This document shows positions 1 to 12,905 of a stretch of 64,000 bases of DNA, piece after piece. Source of the stretch: Saururus chinensis (taxonomy: Eukaryota > Streptophyta > Magnoliopsida > Piperales > Saururaceae); assembly GCA_035235625.1 (NCBI GenBank), contig CP141150.1:11718001-11782000 (forward strand), in the 5' to 3' direction. Within the stretch, counting starts at the first letter, position 1. Every line of letters starts with the position of its first letter. The position numbers and the translations under genes are program-made. The notes under the pieces are model-generated. The model did no database searches, was not told the origin of the DNA, and was given only the letters and a program-made list of their open reading frames with translations.

Positions 1-1060
1 GTTTCCTACTAATTCAAGGGTGCTCTATGCACCGGAAGTGTTATTTTCTCAAGGAGACCCCTCTAAGACCTCGAAAAATGTGCCTCTTCCCTAATCTTCC
101 TCTTTCTTCTTTTTGCTATTTCTAAGTCATTTCAAGCCCTATTCTGCCCGTTCAAAAGGCATTCTCTACTAAAGCGAACGTGCTGAACACTGTGGTGGGG
201 TTATTTTCATCTTCTGGAGTCTTTATATTGACGAATTTTATATTCAAGGCTAAGGTAGGGTGTTTTAAACTCTAAATAACTGCTTTGCTGATTTGAGTCC
301 ATCTTTCTTGAAGTATTTGATTCAAGTATAAGTATGATACTTGTTTTAACTGATGAATGGATTTTCTCTTGAATTATGTGACAATTTTGCTACGTATATC
401 GATTAATTTTGTACGTACTACATAGTGTTGTGGTTTCGTACACTGTTTTGATGCCCGCCGAGAAAAATGATCGGCTAGTGGCGCGCACAGGGTGGAGCAT
501 CATGGGGAAACTCCTTCCCTTAGTGGCCTCCATTGTCCCATGAGCGCGGAGGTAGGCCGTTGGGTATCGCGGCTTGTGGATTTGATTGATTTTGTGAATT
601 TGTTTGATTTGATTTTAAAAGATGTTTTTGCTTAGCATTTCTTTTAGATTTTTAAACAAACCTACTGAGTATAAATATACTCATGCACCCCCAGCCCTTG
701 CAGATGTTGCGACGATGGAGGAAGGGAAAGAAGAAAAGTTTTTCAAGTAGTCGTGTGTTTTCTACATAATGTAATTATATATGTGACCGACATGTAAAGA
801 CATGATGTGCCAGGATAATCATGTTTTTATAACTACTGGCTCCATGTACAGTAAATTTTGGTATGTATATTAAACTTATGTTATAAACTTTTTGAAAATA
901 TGATTTTATTTTCTTGGCTGTGCAATTACTCCGACGTATTCTACATTGAGCATACGATCGTTTCACGATTAACGCCCGTCAGTCCGGTTCGTGTGTACTA
1001 ATTTCGCACGTCAGACAGGATTATTAATATTATATTATCCTAAAATGGGCGGTTGTTACA
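1..1060 (+). mobile_element. Right-hand part of a probable Ty3/gypsy-type LTR, cut by the window edge
   Basis: The block ends in TGTTACA at 1060, a typical plant LTR terminus. It holds a mixed-composition stretch (about 450-560), a short repeated ATATACTC-like segment, and a GCAGATG motif near 700 similar in placement to one in the two large solo LTRs of this window. No coding region is seen. The left end and any internal region lie outside the window, so family and target duplication cannot be tested. A fossil fragment; the assignment is inferred from end structure only. Confidence 0.4.
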
Positions 1061-1107
1061 ATTAGCATTGAGGACTTTGGCTAAACCTTACTTTATTTTT
1101 ATATTTG

Positions 1108-1482
1108 ACTCATTTGATGTGGGGTTCACGGAGTCTCCCACATAGTCTCTTTGTATTTTTTCTTTGAACTTCAAGTTCTTTGAAATTTGGTTTTTGTGTT
1201 TTTGTCATTTTTAGTCTTTTGTGACTAAATATTTTGATATTTGAAGGTTAAACTTAATATGGGGTCCACTAGTCTCACTTAGTCTTTTTATTAATTATGA
1301 TTTGTTGATTATTTTGATGCGAGGCTCCTCAAATCTCACTTAGCCTTTTACTAATTTTTATTTTATAACTATTTTGATGTAAGACTTATAGGGTCTCACT
1401 TAGCCTTTTAAATTTTTGTTTTAATAATCATTTTAATGTGGCTAATTTTAATGTAAAACATACAAGGCCTCACTTAGCCAAC
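1108..1482. repeat. Degenerate tandem repeat, about 60-bp unit
   Basis: The core CTCACTTAGCCTTTTA, or a close variant, recurs about every 60-74 bp (near 1280, 1341, 1401, 1475), each time preceded by a TTTTGATGT-like stretch and a GGGTCTCAC-like stretch. At least four diverged units are readable, and a fifth, weaker one lies near 1113-1145. No open frame. It abuts the LTR end at 1060, so it could belong to that insertion or be an independent old array. Confidence 0.6.
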
Positions 1483-1820
1483 TTAAACTTTTGCGAGTAA
1501 CTTTAAGAGTAAGGGAGGGCTATGAGGTCTTTATCCAATTTTTGTTAGAAGCCTTGACTTATTCCTATGTGTGTAAGACGGAGTTTTCTTTTATTTCTCT
1601 TCTTTGGACTTTGTCCACTTTAGAGCTAGTCAAGCTTCAAAAATATTGAATTTTGATATTTCTTTGAAAAAAAAAACTTGTCAACAGACACATTGCTTTG
1701 AGCATGCTGTGATTATGCACATTCTTCGAGCCCTCAGATCATTACTCATTGTACTTAGTTGCAAAAAAAATATTTGGAAGACCTAATCTTTTATGAAGGC
1801 ACTTATAATTTGATGATAGT

Positions 1821-2025
1821 TATTCCATCTATCTTATATTAATAGTCACATTTGGAAAAATAATGATTTTCATTAAATGGTAAAACTGACATATAAGAGA
1901 AAGAAAAATAAGTCGATAATGCTTTTTTTTAAGTACCCAAGCGCTTAAATTTAATAAAATGAAGCTATTAATATAAAATAAATTTTTTTACCAAATAGAA
2001 TTATTAATTTAAGAATGAGGGAGTA
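1821..2025. mobile_element. Stowaway-like MITE, decayed copy
   Basis: About 205 bp. The left end reads TATTCCATCTATCTTATATT followed by AATAGTCACATTT. The right end reads ATTATTAATTTAAG followed by GAGGGAGTA, an imperfect inverted match. The interior carries the same landmarks in the same order as the copies at 6078 and 14523 (ATTAAATGGT, AAGTACCCAA, CTATTAATAT, ACCAAAT). TA dinucleotides at the ends fit the mariner/Stowaway type. Non-autonomous, no coding capacity. Confidence 0.7.
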
Positions 2026-4519
2026 TTCAACTCAATTTGGGAAATAATTGGGGATTATCTTATTAGCTACCACTTCAGCTATCAAGGTAGTGATGATAGT
2101 CAATTTCATAAGATTTTGACCACGAGTGAAATTTTAAGTAACACTTACCGACACAATAAGTAAATGAATTTTGATTCGTGTAGGAAGTTTACTACGACTT
2201 CGTTGATAGCTATGAAATTCATAGGCAGTTTGTACAATATTAAATCTTCTAGAGAAACCCACATGGAGCATATTTGAATTTTTATTTTGGCTAAAGTTGA
2301 TTATACATGGATGAAAGATCGAAACCTAATAGTATCGGAGCTCACACACGTTAATATTAGCTGGAGCATCACAAGTTGTCAGATTGTGATCTGACAGTGC
2401 ACGTTACTCAAGGGGCGCACAAGTTTGCATCACCCGTATGCCCCTACAATAACTTATATTATAAACAATACAAATTGGATAATGAACAACTCTAACATTT
2501 CTTAGTGTCCTTGATTTGAATTTATACGCGCGATTGTTAAATTGTGTTATTGTAAATTACAGTATAAGTTAGATTTATATTTGAGAATTGAGTGTCTTGG
2601 GAATAATATAATTTTAATAATGAGATTTTCAAAACCTTGGTTTAAGAACGTGAAATTTGGCTCAGATTTGATTTCATTTTACAATTCATAAAATATTAAA
2701 AAATAAAACAACAAAATGTAATAAAAGTAATAAAAAAATATAGCTAGCACCACAACGAAGTAAGAATTAGAGGGAGAAATTGTGTGATGAGGGAGAGGAG
2801 AAGGAAGAACAACATGGTGAGACTACTCTATGGGTACCCAATTCTCAGATCAGGATTCAGCATCCAAGATCACAAAATGACTCACGTGCAAATATGGAAG
2901 ATTATTAACGATGGGATGCACTTGGCTGATGAAGATTATCATGCTGATATGTCATTGCTACTGCAAACACCAAGCAAGCTCATCTGGCGAGTGCCCACCA
3001 AGCTCATTCTCAGTTTAAGACACACAAGGTTGGGCATAAATGGAACTTAGGAGGTCTGGCACATAACTCATTTGGGGGGCTCGACCATCTATTTTCAGGC
3101 CAAAGAACCAAGGCCCATGGCCTCAATAGTGAAACCCACACCCTGTACATGTACCCACTTAGCAATTTTAGTGGTTTCAAATCAAGATTATAATGCACCA
3201 CCATGAAGCAGGGACCTAGAATGAGAATTTACAATGGAGAACACAATTGAAGTTTCATTGTCATAGCCGTTTTGCATGGAACTCAGCAGCTTGGGATATG
3301 TAGTCAAGCACATGGCCATGCCCAACGATTAAGTAACACAAAAAACTACCCGAGGTAATTCAAGCCATGAAGAAACTCAAATACTTAAGAGAAAAATTTA
3401 CAGAGCCAGCATGATGGGAAGAATATAGGGTAAAATGTATTTTGCATGATGTCTTCACCCCTAACCTGCTCACCGTTGGCTGCTGCCTCAGTCCTTGCTT
3501 CTGCTGTCTGCAGTGACAGGGACTAACCTTCACAGAAGATTAGTCTTAACATGGGAGGATGATGAGAGCTGGGGAGAGGTGAATCCGAAGAGTTGAAAAT
3601 AGATGTTCTACGAATCTCGGTTAAGTGAGATTTACAAAAAGCATGGTCAGCCTTGTGATTTGTGTTTATCCCTTTTCTAGTTATAAAATAAATCATGTGA
3701 TATGGGGTGTGATTTGGGACAAAATCAAATCCCACCCCAAAATACGTTGCCAAAGAGGGAATTTGGTCTAAATCACGCTATTTATAAATCACATGTCTCA
3801 AATCCCTGTTCCCAAACAGTAAAAATAGACACTTCACACTTGGGCATTAACCCAAGCACAAGCCTGATGAAACAAATTTGGTTACAAATGAGAATGGTCT
3901 TAATCAAGGGATTGGAAATAGCCTTTAAATGGAAGGTTCAACAATCCTGGTATTGCTACTTATGCTTCTGTCTTAATTGCTTCATTAAGCCAACTTCGAT
4001 GGTTGAAACAATGAAGGATCTAAAAATAAGGAAAAGAAATATTGGTCATGATAAAGAAATTATACTTGGCCAGTTGTACAGAAGTAAATCAAGTAAATCC
4101 AAGCTAAGCAATCCATGCTTAGTTGCAGATGCCCACTGTAAGGTGTGAATCAACAAGAATACAGCTGATTGACTGAATTATAATTGATCATGTTACTAAT
4201 TACCTACACTGAAGTGCCTGCTTCTCCTATATAAGCAAATATTTGGGAGCTGAAGCTATACAAGAAAAACACAAACATAAAAGTCACCCAAAAAAATTTA
4301 CTGCTGAACAGATATGGCCAACAATACACTAGATAATGCAAAGTAGAAGGTATCTGCAGTTCTTTGAAAAAATGAAACAAAAAAAAGTAATTGTGACAGC
4401 TAAATCCACCTCCCATTTACAAATCAAAGAGTCTTATGATTTTGGTCCCCCAACTTTTGGGGCAAACTGCCTACAATACCAAGTTTTCAGCCCAATCAAT
4501 GTGATGTCAAATTATTGAA
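2026..4519. other. Gene-poor stretch downstream of the zinc-finger gene
   Basis: No convincing coding region. Short open frames at 2784-3050 and 3702-4148 have low-complexity or AT-driven codon use and match no family I recognise. The part next to 4519 must contain the 3' UTR and polyadenylation region of the minus-strand zinc-finger gene. Nothing else is identified. Confidence 0.5.
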
Positions 4520-5560
4520 TTAGAATCCCAATCGTAGATCTAAAATGAGCTCAGATGAAGGATCCTGATCCTCTGCTGGGGGGGCCAAGTTCAGATCCAA
4601 GCTATGATAAGGCTTTGTGGTGGAAGAAGGCAGAGCTTGTTCATCACCTTTCTCCCAGTGGCACCTCTTGTGACCCCCAAGAGCTTGGCCGCTGGGAAAA
4701 TTCTTGAAGCATTGGCCGCATTGATGGTGGCCGGCCGCCATGCCTATCATCTTCTTATCATCTTCATCCACATTTGCTGGTGCTTTGCCTCTATCGATGT
4801 CAGCCACAATGGCAGCCATTGACCTTTCTTCGCCGGCGTTTCGGACGTCTTGTTCATGTTCCCCCACCTCATGGCTTGCTCTAGCAAAGCAACCTTTCAC
4901 GTTCTTGTGACTGGCCCTATGGCCTCCAAGGGCCTGGTGAGAGCCAAACACCCTCTTACAACACGAGCACTCAAACCGGCAAGCCGATGTTGATGCCGCC
5001 TCCGCCGCTGCCACCACCGTATGCATTGGCACCTCCTCTGTTGAGTCAGCTGGAGCAGCTGCCCATACTTGTGGCATGTCCGGCCCCTTCACTCCATTTG
5101 CTAAAATAATCAAACATTCAGCTGCCTCATGCTCCTCTTCCCTTAATTTGGCTCCGACCAAAGAAAAACAAGATGCCGCAAACACAGACTGCTGCTCCTC
5201 CTCCACTGCCACCATCCGGCGACTATCCGGTGGTGGATTGATCCCCCGCCACTGCCGCTCAGGGTGGCACCTCATGTGCCCAAACAGCGCCTTCCACGAC
5301 CCGAACCTCCTGCCACACTCGGAGCAAGGCGGCGCAATCTTGTCCCCAAAAGTCGATGATTCCGACCTCCTCCCACATGACGTCAAACGTCGTGGCGAAG
5401 CCGTCGAATCACTCTCCCCTAGCCCAACTCGCCGCGCCGGTTTCCGCCTCTTATGTCCCCTCTTTTCATCAACTTCGCCGGCCACCATGCCCGTGACGGC
5501 TGAGCTACCAGGACTAGAGTCTTGATTAGAAGAAGCAATTGGGGAATTAGGGTTAATCAT
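4520..5560 (-). CDS. ZAT-type C2H2 zinc-finger transcriptional repressor with EAR motifs
   Basis: Single-exon plant C1-2i-type zinc-finger protein, 346 residues from the first ATG at 5560. A longer frame to 5587 begins with TTG, and an in-frame TGA lies just upstream at 5594-5596, so 5560 is the likely start. Three C2H2 fingers: C79/C82/H95/H99, C198/C201/H214/H218 and C281/C284/H297/H301. Fingers 2 and 3 carry the plant-specific QALGGH helix; finger 1 has KALFGH. A basic stretch GHKRRKPARR (about 35-44) is a candidate nuclear signal. The C-terminus has two EAR-like repression motifs, DLNLAP (322-327) and LILDLRLGF at the very end. In the family such proteins bind AGT-core DNA and recruit co-repressors in abiotic-stress responses; that role is inferred here from family. 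The composition is GC-rich against the AT-rich flanks. No frame damage is seen. The exact ZAT member is not resolved. Confidence 0.92.
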   Translation of the reverse strand: MINPNSPIASSNQDSSPGSSAVTGMVAGEVDEKRGHKRRKPARRVGLGESDSTASPRRLTSCGRRSESSTFGDKIAPPCSECGRRFGSWKALFGHMRCHPERQWRGINPPPDSRRMVAVEEEQQSVFAASCFSLVGAKLREEEHEAAECLIILANGVKGPDMPQVWAAAPADSTEEVPMHTVVAAAEAASTSACRFECSCCKRVFGSHQALGGHRASHKNVKGCFARASHEVGEHEQDVRNAGEERSMAAIVADIDRGKAPANVDEDDKKMIGMAAGHHQCGQCFKNFPSGQALGGHKRCHWEKGDEQALPSSTTKPYHSLDLNLAPPAEDQDPSSELILDLRLGF

Positions 5561-6077
5561 GAGGGAGAAGGGATCAAAAGGATTCAAAGAAGTTCAAGAA
5601 AAGGAAGTTCGCCGGCAGTGAGTGAAAGGGGCCTGAGCTCAAAAGGCTTGTGGACGGTTATGCTCATCCGGACTTCATGGCAGTTATTTTCAGTTATTCC
5701 CTTGGCGGCTTCTCGCCATACTAAAAGAAAATCTGATAAATCCACGCAAGATTTTAATACAGAGCATCCGCTAACTCTCATGAGCCTCGTCTAAAGTGCG
5801 TGCGTTTATTTCAGAAAATGCTTGGATATATCCTGCCACTGTTCGCACGATTTCTTCTCTGAAAGCGTGAGCATGTGCATTTAAATTACTAAATTACCCT
5901 TTTAAACCACGTTTTTGCTGCTCAGAAGATGTGCAAAACGGACGTGCCTCAAGGGGTGAGACCGGTTGTATGATGAACCGGTTCAAGTATTTCATTCAAT
6001 CCGGACAGACCACAAAGAAAGGTAAATATTCCCTATATCCGATAATAAGTGTCTGAATTTGAAAGCTAAAATAAATT
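5561..6077. other. Upstream region of the zinc-finger gene (promoter and 5' UTR expected)
   Basis: This stretch lies upstream of the minus-strand start at 5560 and must hold its 5' UTR and promoter. I see no clear TATA box or recognisable cis-element set. It ends at a MITE beginning at 6078, about 0.5 kb upstream of the start codon. Confidence 0.4.
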
Positions 6078-6272
6078 TACTCTCTCCATCTTATATTAAT
6101 AGTTATATTTAAAAATATAATATTTTTTATTGAATGTTAGAACTCACAAGGAAAAATAAAAGTTTGATATTTTTTTTAAGTATCTAATTATTTAAATTGA
6201 ATAAAAGAGAGTTATTAATATGAAACATATTATTTTACCAAATGGAGTTATTAATTTAGACGGAGGGAGTAT
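6078..6272. mobile_element. Stowaway-like MITE in the upstream region of the zinc-finger gene
   Basis: About 195 bp. The left end TACTCTCTCCATCTTATATT and the right end AATTTAGACGGAGGGAGTA form an imperfect terminal inverted repeat of the CTCCCTC type. Interior order matches the copies at 1821 and 14523. The ends are better preserved than in the 1821 copy. Lies about 0.5 kb upstream of the zinc-finger start codon, so it could affect that promoter (inference only). Confidence 0.8.
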
Positions 6273-9200
6273 CTTTTTAATACAGCCAATTATTACCAGA
6301 CGTAGGGATTATTATTAGCTTGCCTTACTTAATGGGCTAATGAGATGATTTTTAGTCTTTTCAAATAAATTGAACCTTCCTTTCATGCGAATATGGATTG
6401 GATAATTCAGTTGATATATCACCTTGTATTCGTTGGTCCGGTTCAGCAGAGGAGGCCCTTCCTTCCAATGGAGTTCCTGGTCCAACGTTTGGACCAAGAA
6501 AACTGGATTACCCGGGATGGAACCGTATAAACCCAGTAATTTCTTCATGCCCAAAAAAATAAGGAAATTCTAATAAATACATCATAATGACATTTCACTT
6601 TTGATGTTCAGTAATGAACTTTGAAACAGTGCACTCTGTAATGTTTTTTTTTTGTTCCTTTTTCACTACTAGTCAAAGTGCACGTACATTCATTAACATA
6701 AAGCTGTATCTGTAACTTCCTGCTTCATAAATAGCTAGATAAACCATTTAATTAATGAATATCATCCAAGTTGAAACTTCAAGAGAGTATTCCGGGAGAT
6801 TAATTGAAAGAAGTGTACGATAATCTTGGAAATTTTAATATTATTTTTATGTAACTTGTAGGTCTTGTATAATCCCCTCCACACCAGATACTACATTATA
6901 ATATTATAAGTTTTAAAATCATTCTTATGTTTTTCATGTATGAAGGTTATTATGGTCATACCGCTTCATTTTTTCATTCATTACAAAATTATACAGTTTT
7001 TACCCCTATGTATATTTACCCACACCATACATTGTGGTCGGTATAATTTTTAACAAAAAGTAAGAACAACAAAGTCCATAACAAAATAATTTAGTTGTAT
7101 TTCTTAAATTTATCGCGTGCAACTTATCTACAATATGGTATGAAAAAAATATCTATTTATTTATTGACCGACTAGCAACTACTAAATACTCTCTCCATCT
7201 CATAATAAATATCCTATTCAATTTTCTAAAATAAGCTAAAAATAGTATGGACCCCCTACTTTAATATAGTGCATACAAATGAAGTTTTATAAGTTGTAAA
7301 TCAATTAGGATGTCCCTTTAGGTGTGGATAGAATTTATCACTTTTACAAGTAACTAGAGAACATATAGAGATGAGAAATATGATTGTTGTATTTATAGAG
7401 GCATAATTGATTATGGATCTTTTGGGTTAGAGTGAAAGGAGGTAAAACCTCTCTAAATAAGGTTTTACTCAGAGAAACCTAATTGGTAATTCCATGTTGT
7501 GTTTAGATTGAGAAAGCTCTAAAATGAAAGTTTTGTATTGAAGGGAGCTTCTAGTGGACCATGGTATGGACTTGGGCCCGGTTTGGTCCAACGATGTAGT
7601 GGTCTAGGTGAACCGGTATGGGCCACAGGATCCAAGGGTAGTGGGGGTAGTCACGTCGACCCCACATGTGCCTTTGTTATACTAATTCGTTTGGGACCCT
7701 CCGACGTCACATACGCACACTAGGCATTCGACTAGGTTGTGTATTAATACATATGGGGCCTAGACGCGCGAATTAGATGTCAAGGGTGAGACCTGTGGTT
7801 AGCGAGGGGTCGATCATGTTGCCGACTTGGCCATGTGCAGGGGTCCAGGCCTCCGCGGGCTTTGAGAAATAGAGTCTGCTCCCGTTGTGTTTGAACCTTA
7901 ATAGAAACCGAAAGGAACAAACAATGAAGCTCGTTTAGAATAGCCCAAAATAAGACCCGCCCAAATAAGGAAAGGAGAAGAGTATATAAAGAAAGAAAGA
8001 GAGGAGAACCCTAAGGATTGGGAATTGCAAGGGCCGCCCCACCCCTCTTGTCTCTTCTCTCCCAATTTGAGCCACCCCCTCTCTCTCTCTTTGGTGCGGC
8101 CTACACAAGCAAGGAGTGTTTGCTTCTGGCCACCCTCCTTCTCCCCTCTCCTAGTATTCATTGGCGGGCCTATCAAGGGAGAAGCCTCTCCTTCTCTGCT
8201 AGAGTGTGGAGGCTGAAGCAAGGGGCAAACTTTGTTGTGATTTCTTCATTCCAAGTGGTGGTTTGTGAGGGATCAATACATAGGTACTTTCCTTTCTCCA
8301 TTACTTATTTAGATTTTGTGTTTGGCATGAAAGGATTGCATCTTGGAGGGCGTGCAAGGGTTGGAATGCCCAGGTCAATTCGTCTTTGATCCAATTTAGC
8401 TTTCTTAATTGCATGTTTCATTGATTAGAATATGATTATTGCTAATTAATGATAGATCTATGCATGTGTTCATTGTAGATTAATTAAAGAATTATTTTTT
8501 TATTGATGCGCTAACCCCCTCCCACTTGCGATTCCGCTGGTCCGACCACTCTACAACTTCTATCGTCTCTAAGTATATTTAGATGGAACTTTTAACTAAA
8601 CTTAGAATACCAAATTATTGCCTATTTGGATACTTGGATATTTATATTTTCTTGTGAAGTTTATTTAACAAATTTTAATCAATTAAGACTTTAAACTCTA
8701 TATTCTTTATGCAACAACATGGTTAATATAGTATACAAATGAGGTTTCACAAGTTCTAATCTAATTATAGTTTTTTTTTGTTTTTTTTAATGTGGCTATA
8801 ATATTATACATATTGGAGAAATCATTGCAATACTTAAAATCTCTTGAATTCTAAATTATTAAGAATTTTTTTCAAATGTAGAATGAAAAAAATCTCGGCC
8901 CCTTTCTCACTTTAATAATAAACAATATTGACATAGATAACAAAATGACAAAACATTCAATGAGACAAATAATATTCATAAGACAAGAGTGGGCAGAGAG
9001 GTAATCCTCTTGTAAAATTTAAGGGGTCATTCCGACGTATCACATAGTCCGTGTGTGTTGATCATACCTTTGTGCAATGTACATATGCTAATGTTCACCA
9101 TCAATCTTGGTGATTGGGTGGCTGGTAGCCGCTGCATAGCAACTTCGCCACAAGCTATGCTGGTGAAACTTGACCGGCTGGTTACATATGGAGCAGGCAG

Positions 9201-12200
9201 GGCATTTAAAATACAAAAGTAAGTTGAACATATATAATTGTAACACGCAGAGAAACTTCCTCTCCTAAAAAATGGTGGAAAAATGAATTGTAGGGCCGAA
9301 GACCTTCAAGGGGTTAAGTTACTTAGCAGTCTAGCCTGACTGAGCTCTTTGATTATAGTTGTAATCATGGTAGATAAGGGTTTTGACATGGTACATAAAG
9401 GGCTAAATAATATGTACATAGCAAAATCACCAATAATACCATGTTAGTAATGTATATACTATGTTAAAACCCCTATGTACCTTAAACTCTGGTCATGAAG
9501 CTCGTCTAGAAAAAAAATTTCGTCACACCACCAGTTTTGGTGTTAAACCAAGTGGGGTTCATTCCAATCTATCCACGTTACCCGCTCTACTTGAACCATT
9601 GTGGATGTCCACCAATTACGATTGGGGTTTCCCATTGGCTAGGTTGATACTATGGACCCCACATTAGATGGGTGACCCCCAGCCCTTGTGATCCATTGCA
9701 AAATCTTTGTAGTAGAAGCGATCTTTTGAAGTTGGGAGGCTGTCTGAACTGAAAATATCTTTTTTACCTATCTCTGCTAAATAAATCCTAACTATTCGTG
9801 AACTTTCCTTCCTTATCATTGTACTAGATGGAATAGATTCCCTCAAAGCTTTGAAACTCTTACTGATTTATTGAGTTGTTTTTAAGGGGCAATATCGGCA
9901 TAGCTGGACAAAAATTACTGCTTTTCTCATTTTAATAATATTATAAATTAGTTTTTTATTAGGAAAATGAATAGTATTTGTTCACGCAAAAATGGTTTTT
10001 TTGACTCGCTTGGAGAGCAAGTCCACTAGCTATTTTGTATGCATGTGGGTGTGAGTATTACCTTAATTATTGTCCATTTTTATGACAAATTATGCAAATT
10101 ATTGGGTTAGTGTGAGATTAACACGAAGACTTCAAGAGATAATCCAACACAAAGGCTCAATCCTAAAGTAGACAAAGAACAAGTTTTAAGAAGCCCATAC
10201 AGAAAATAAAAGATAAAGGCTCAAGCCCAAAGTGGACAATGGACAATTATTAAGAAAAAAAACTCAATAATTAATCAAGGTCACTTAAGCCTAGTCTATT
10301 TGGCCTAAAAGACAAGTTATTGGGCTATTAGATTGATTAGAGAAAAAACTCATCTAACTCATGCAAGGGAAAGACACATATACTCAAACATATACCCACT
10401 AGAATCTTTTAACTATAAATGCCCTCTCTTAGGTGAATTTAAAAGCACCTCTCCTTCCTTTATCTCTTAACTTGGGTTCTCATAATTAAATCATGACAAG
10501 AGACTTACAAGAATGTCACCAGCTTTCTTTCCCTTACAAGGTTGAAGTTTAAAAGACTTTCAATCAAAATCTTGGGAAAGAAGTAAGGACCTCTTAAATT
10601 TAGTTTTATATTTTTCATAAGAAAATTATTTTGAAAATTTAGTATGTCTTTATTAGTCTTCCTCCCCCAAAAATAGTTTATGAGATTTATTTAGAAAATA
10701 GTAAGACGAAATTCACAATTCTTAGATAAAAAAGGTGTATGCTTTAGAAACTTATGTTCCTCCATCCAAATAGCTTTAACAATTTTGAAGCATCGATTTT
10801 AATTTAAGGATGGGTGGTGGAAGGGCAAAAGCTTGAAACACAAGTTAAACAAAGGTGTAAGATATTTAATCCTTGTAAACAATGTGTGTAAGTAATCTAA
10901 ACCTTCTTTTACTTTTGACAGAGTAGAATAAACTAGATAGTTAAAACATTTAGTAAGAAAGAGACAAGTTTAGGTATAATCTGTGAAGAGTTAGGAGTAA
11001 TTCTAGATGAGTGTAAATTTACTCAAAGTTGTGTAATGGCTAACAGTGAGTCAAGAAAAACTATATATTATAGATGGTTGAAGGTGAGCTTAAAACCGTA
11101 ACTTAGTGAAAAATTGAGGTGTCTTGGATTTGGTGCTTCAAGAGTGTGAACGAAGGCGTCCTTTAGTTCTTGGTGTTTAAATCATACTATAAATCTTTTG
11201 TGTTTATTGTGTTTACTCTTGATTGTTCATCTATTATGCATAATCATTATTAAGCCACATAAGTTAAAAATCACTTCATCACCATATTAACTTCACATAT
11301 ATTATACTTATGTGTATTTTAAAACAAACTTTCCTAATTGATTGACTTTCTCTTTCTTAATCTTTAAATAAAAATTATTTAAGTAAGATTCTCCTCCCCC
11401 TGTAGGAAATAACCTGCCTTAACAGAGTTTTAGTAGGGCCTTGATGAGGAGAATTTTTCCCTTGGAACCATTCCACAAGTCACATGGTGCATAGGTACAC
11501 TCACAATTTAACACATTTCAATAATTTTTACATTACGTGTCAAAACTTGAATAGACATATCTACCACGTACTAGAACCATTCCACTAGTTACCTTCTCCT
11601 TTATTAGGTTATCCTTTAGTTATTAATTTAATTTTATTATAAATAATGGGCTTTAGGTTCTTGTTTGTAAGGCTGTTAGTACTTCAATGTCATGTAAGGA
11701 CAACTAATTCAAAGTAGTGAATAAATAATCTCTCGCCTTTAATTCTTTTCTTATACCCTAATCTCTCGCCTTTAATTCTTTTCTTATTCCCTAATCTCTC
11801 TGTTGTGACGTCCGTCCAACATTGCATCGGAGCTAATAATCCATGAGTACACATTTATGTCGGTTTCTCTATCGGACAACTACCGTGATAGAGCTGGTCT
11901 CATAAGTGACAACAACACTGGATTGAGCAGGAGTTTGCATAGATGCAGACAACCCTCGCTGTACACCATACCTTGTGTACAGTGTACATGGTTTTACCGC
12001 ACCGAATTCTATACGATCTATAGAAGCCAATCCTCTTACCCTTCATTTTGTCCATATGCATCAGTATATTCATTTAACCCATGAAACCACACAAGCCTAC
12101 AATCTAAGAACACATCAAATGGGTGATTTCTCAGCAGGTATACCTCCAAAAAGGGGCCCAATAATCATGTATGAGATAAACTATTATAGTTACCAACTTT

Positions 12201-12905
12201 ATTTTTTGTTTTTCATCAACTAATCATGAGCAGACAAGCGCCTAGACACTAACAAACGATGCCTACAGTTCTAGCAGCTATCTGTTCTACCTCAAAATAA
12301 CAAATTGGGCCGAGACAAAACAGCCACAGGATCACTACTATGAGAAGCATAGGAGCGTTGCCCAGAACCTGAACCGGGGTTATCTTCGACAAAACACAAA
12401 GATGTAGCTACTAATCTGGCAAATAAACCATCCACAATTAACAATACAGCCATTGGGCACTCCATTTCTTGAACGAAATGATACGTATTCATGATGTAAA
12501 TTCTGCTTCCGACTTTAAATTTAAAGCTCACGTGCACAACATGATAATATACAAAGACACTAGCAAAAAAAATTGTAAACTTGGACAGGTAAATTCACAA
12601 GCCATTTTGAAGGGCTCTATTAAAAGACTTGTATTTACAATGATCACAAGTTACTCTCAATTCTATGTCCCAAAGAGATTGGACCCAAGTTCCCAATAAT
12701 TCGATAGCTACATCAGAAGTTCACATCTCTTACCATATATATGATTCAACTTATTCTCATGTCCCAAAATGGAAGCGGAATCTTTTGCACATTTTTCATC
12801 CGAACTCTCAGGTTAAAAATGAGGGAGCAAACTGAACAGAGTAATCTTATAAGTCCACATCTGCAATGCAGACTAAATATAAGAATAGACAAAGATGTTC
12901 AAATT
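6273..12905. other. Long gene-free stretch
   Basis: No gene is supported. The stretch is mostly AT-rich. A less AT-rich block at about 7540-8400 contains a TATATAAAG box near 7982 followed by a CT-rich leader, which looks like an LTR or promoter relic, but no matching partner or gene was found. A MITE-like end (TACTCTCTCCATCTCATAAT) lies at about 7189. A 33-bp duplication lies at 11727-11798. The part just left of 12906 should hold the DSK2 3' UTR. Confidence 0.5.
11727..11798. repeat. 33-bp direct duplication, two copies
   Basis: The unit beginning AATCTCTCGCCTTTAATTC occurs twice head to tail with a 33-bp period and nearly no differences, followed by a partial third start (AATCTCTC). Pyrimidine-rich, no coding potential. 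Confidence 0.8.

Noticed and set aside
5561-5587. A longer start for the zinc-finger gene at 5587
   Set aside because: The codon there is TTG; an in-frame TGA lies just upstream and the first ATG is at 5558-5560.
7898-8389. Overlapping open frames on both strands suggesting a small gene
   Set aside because: They arise from a CT-rich block on + and its GA-rich complement; no domain, and mutually exclusive frames of equal length. More likely an LTR or promoter leader relic.
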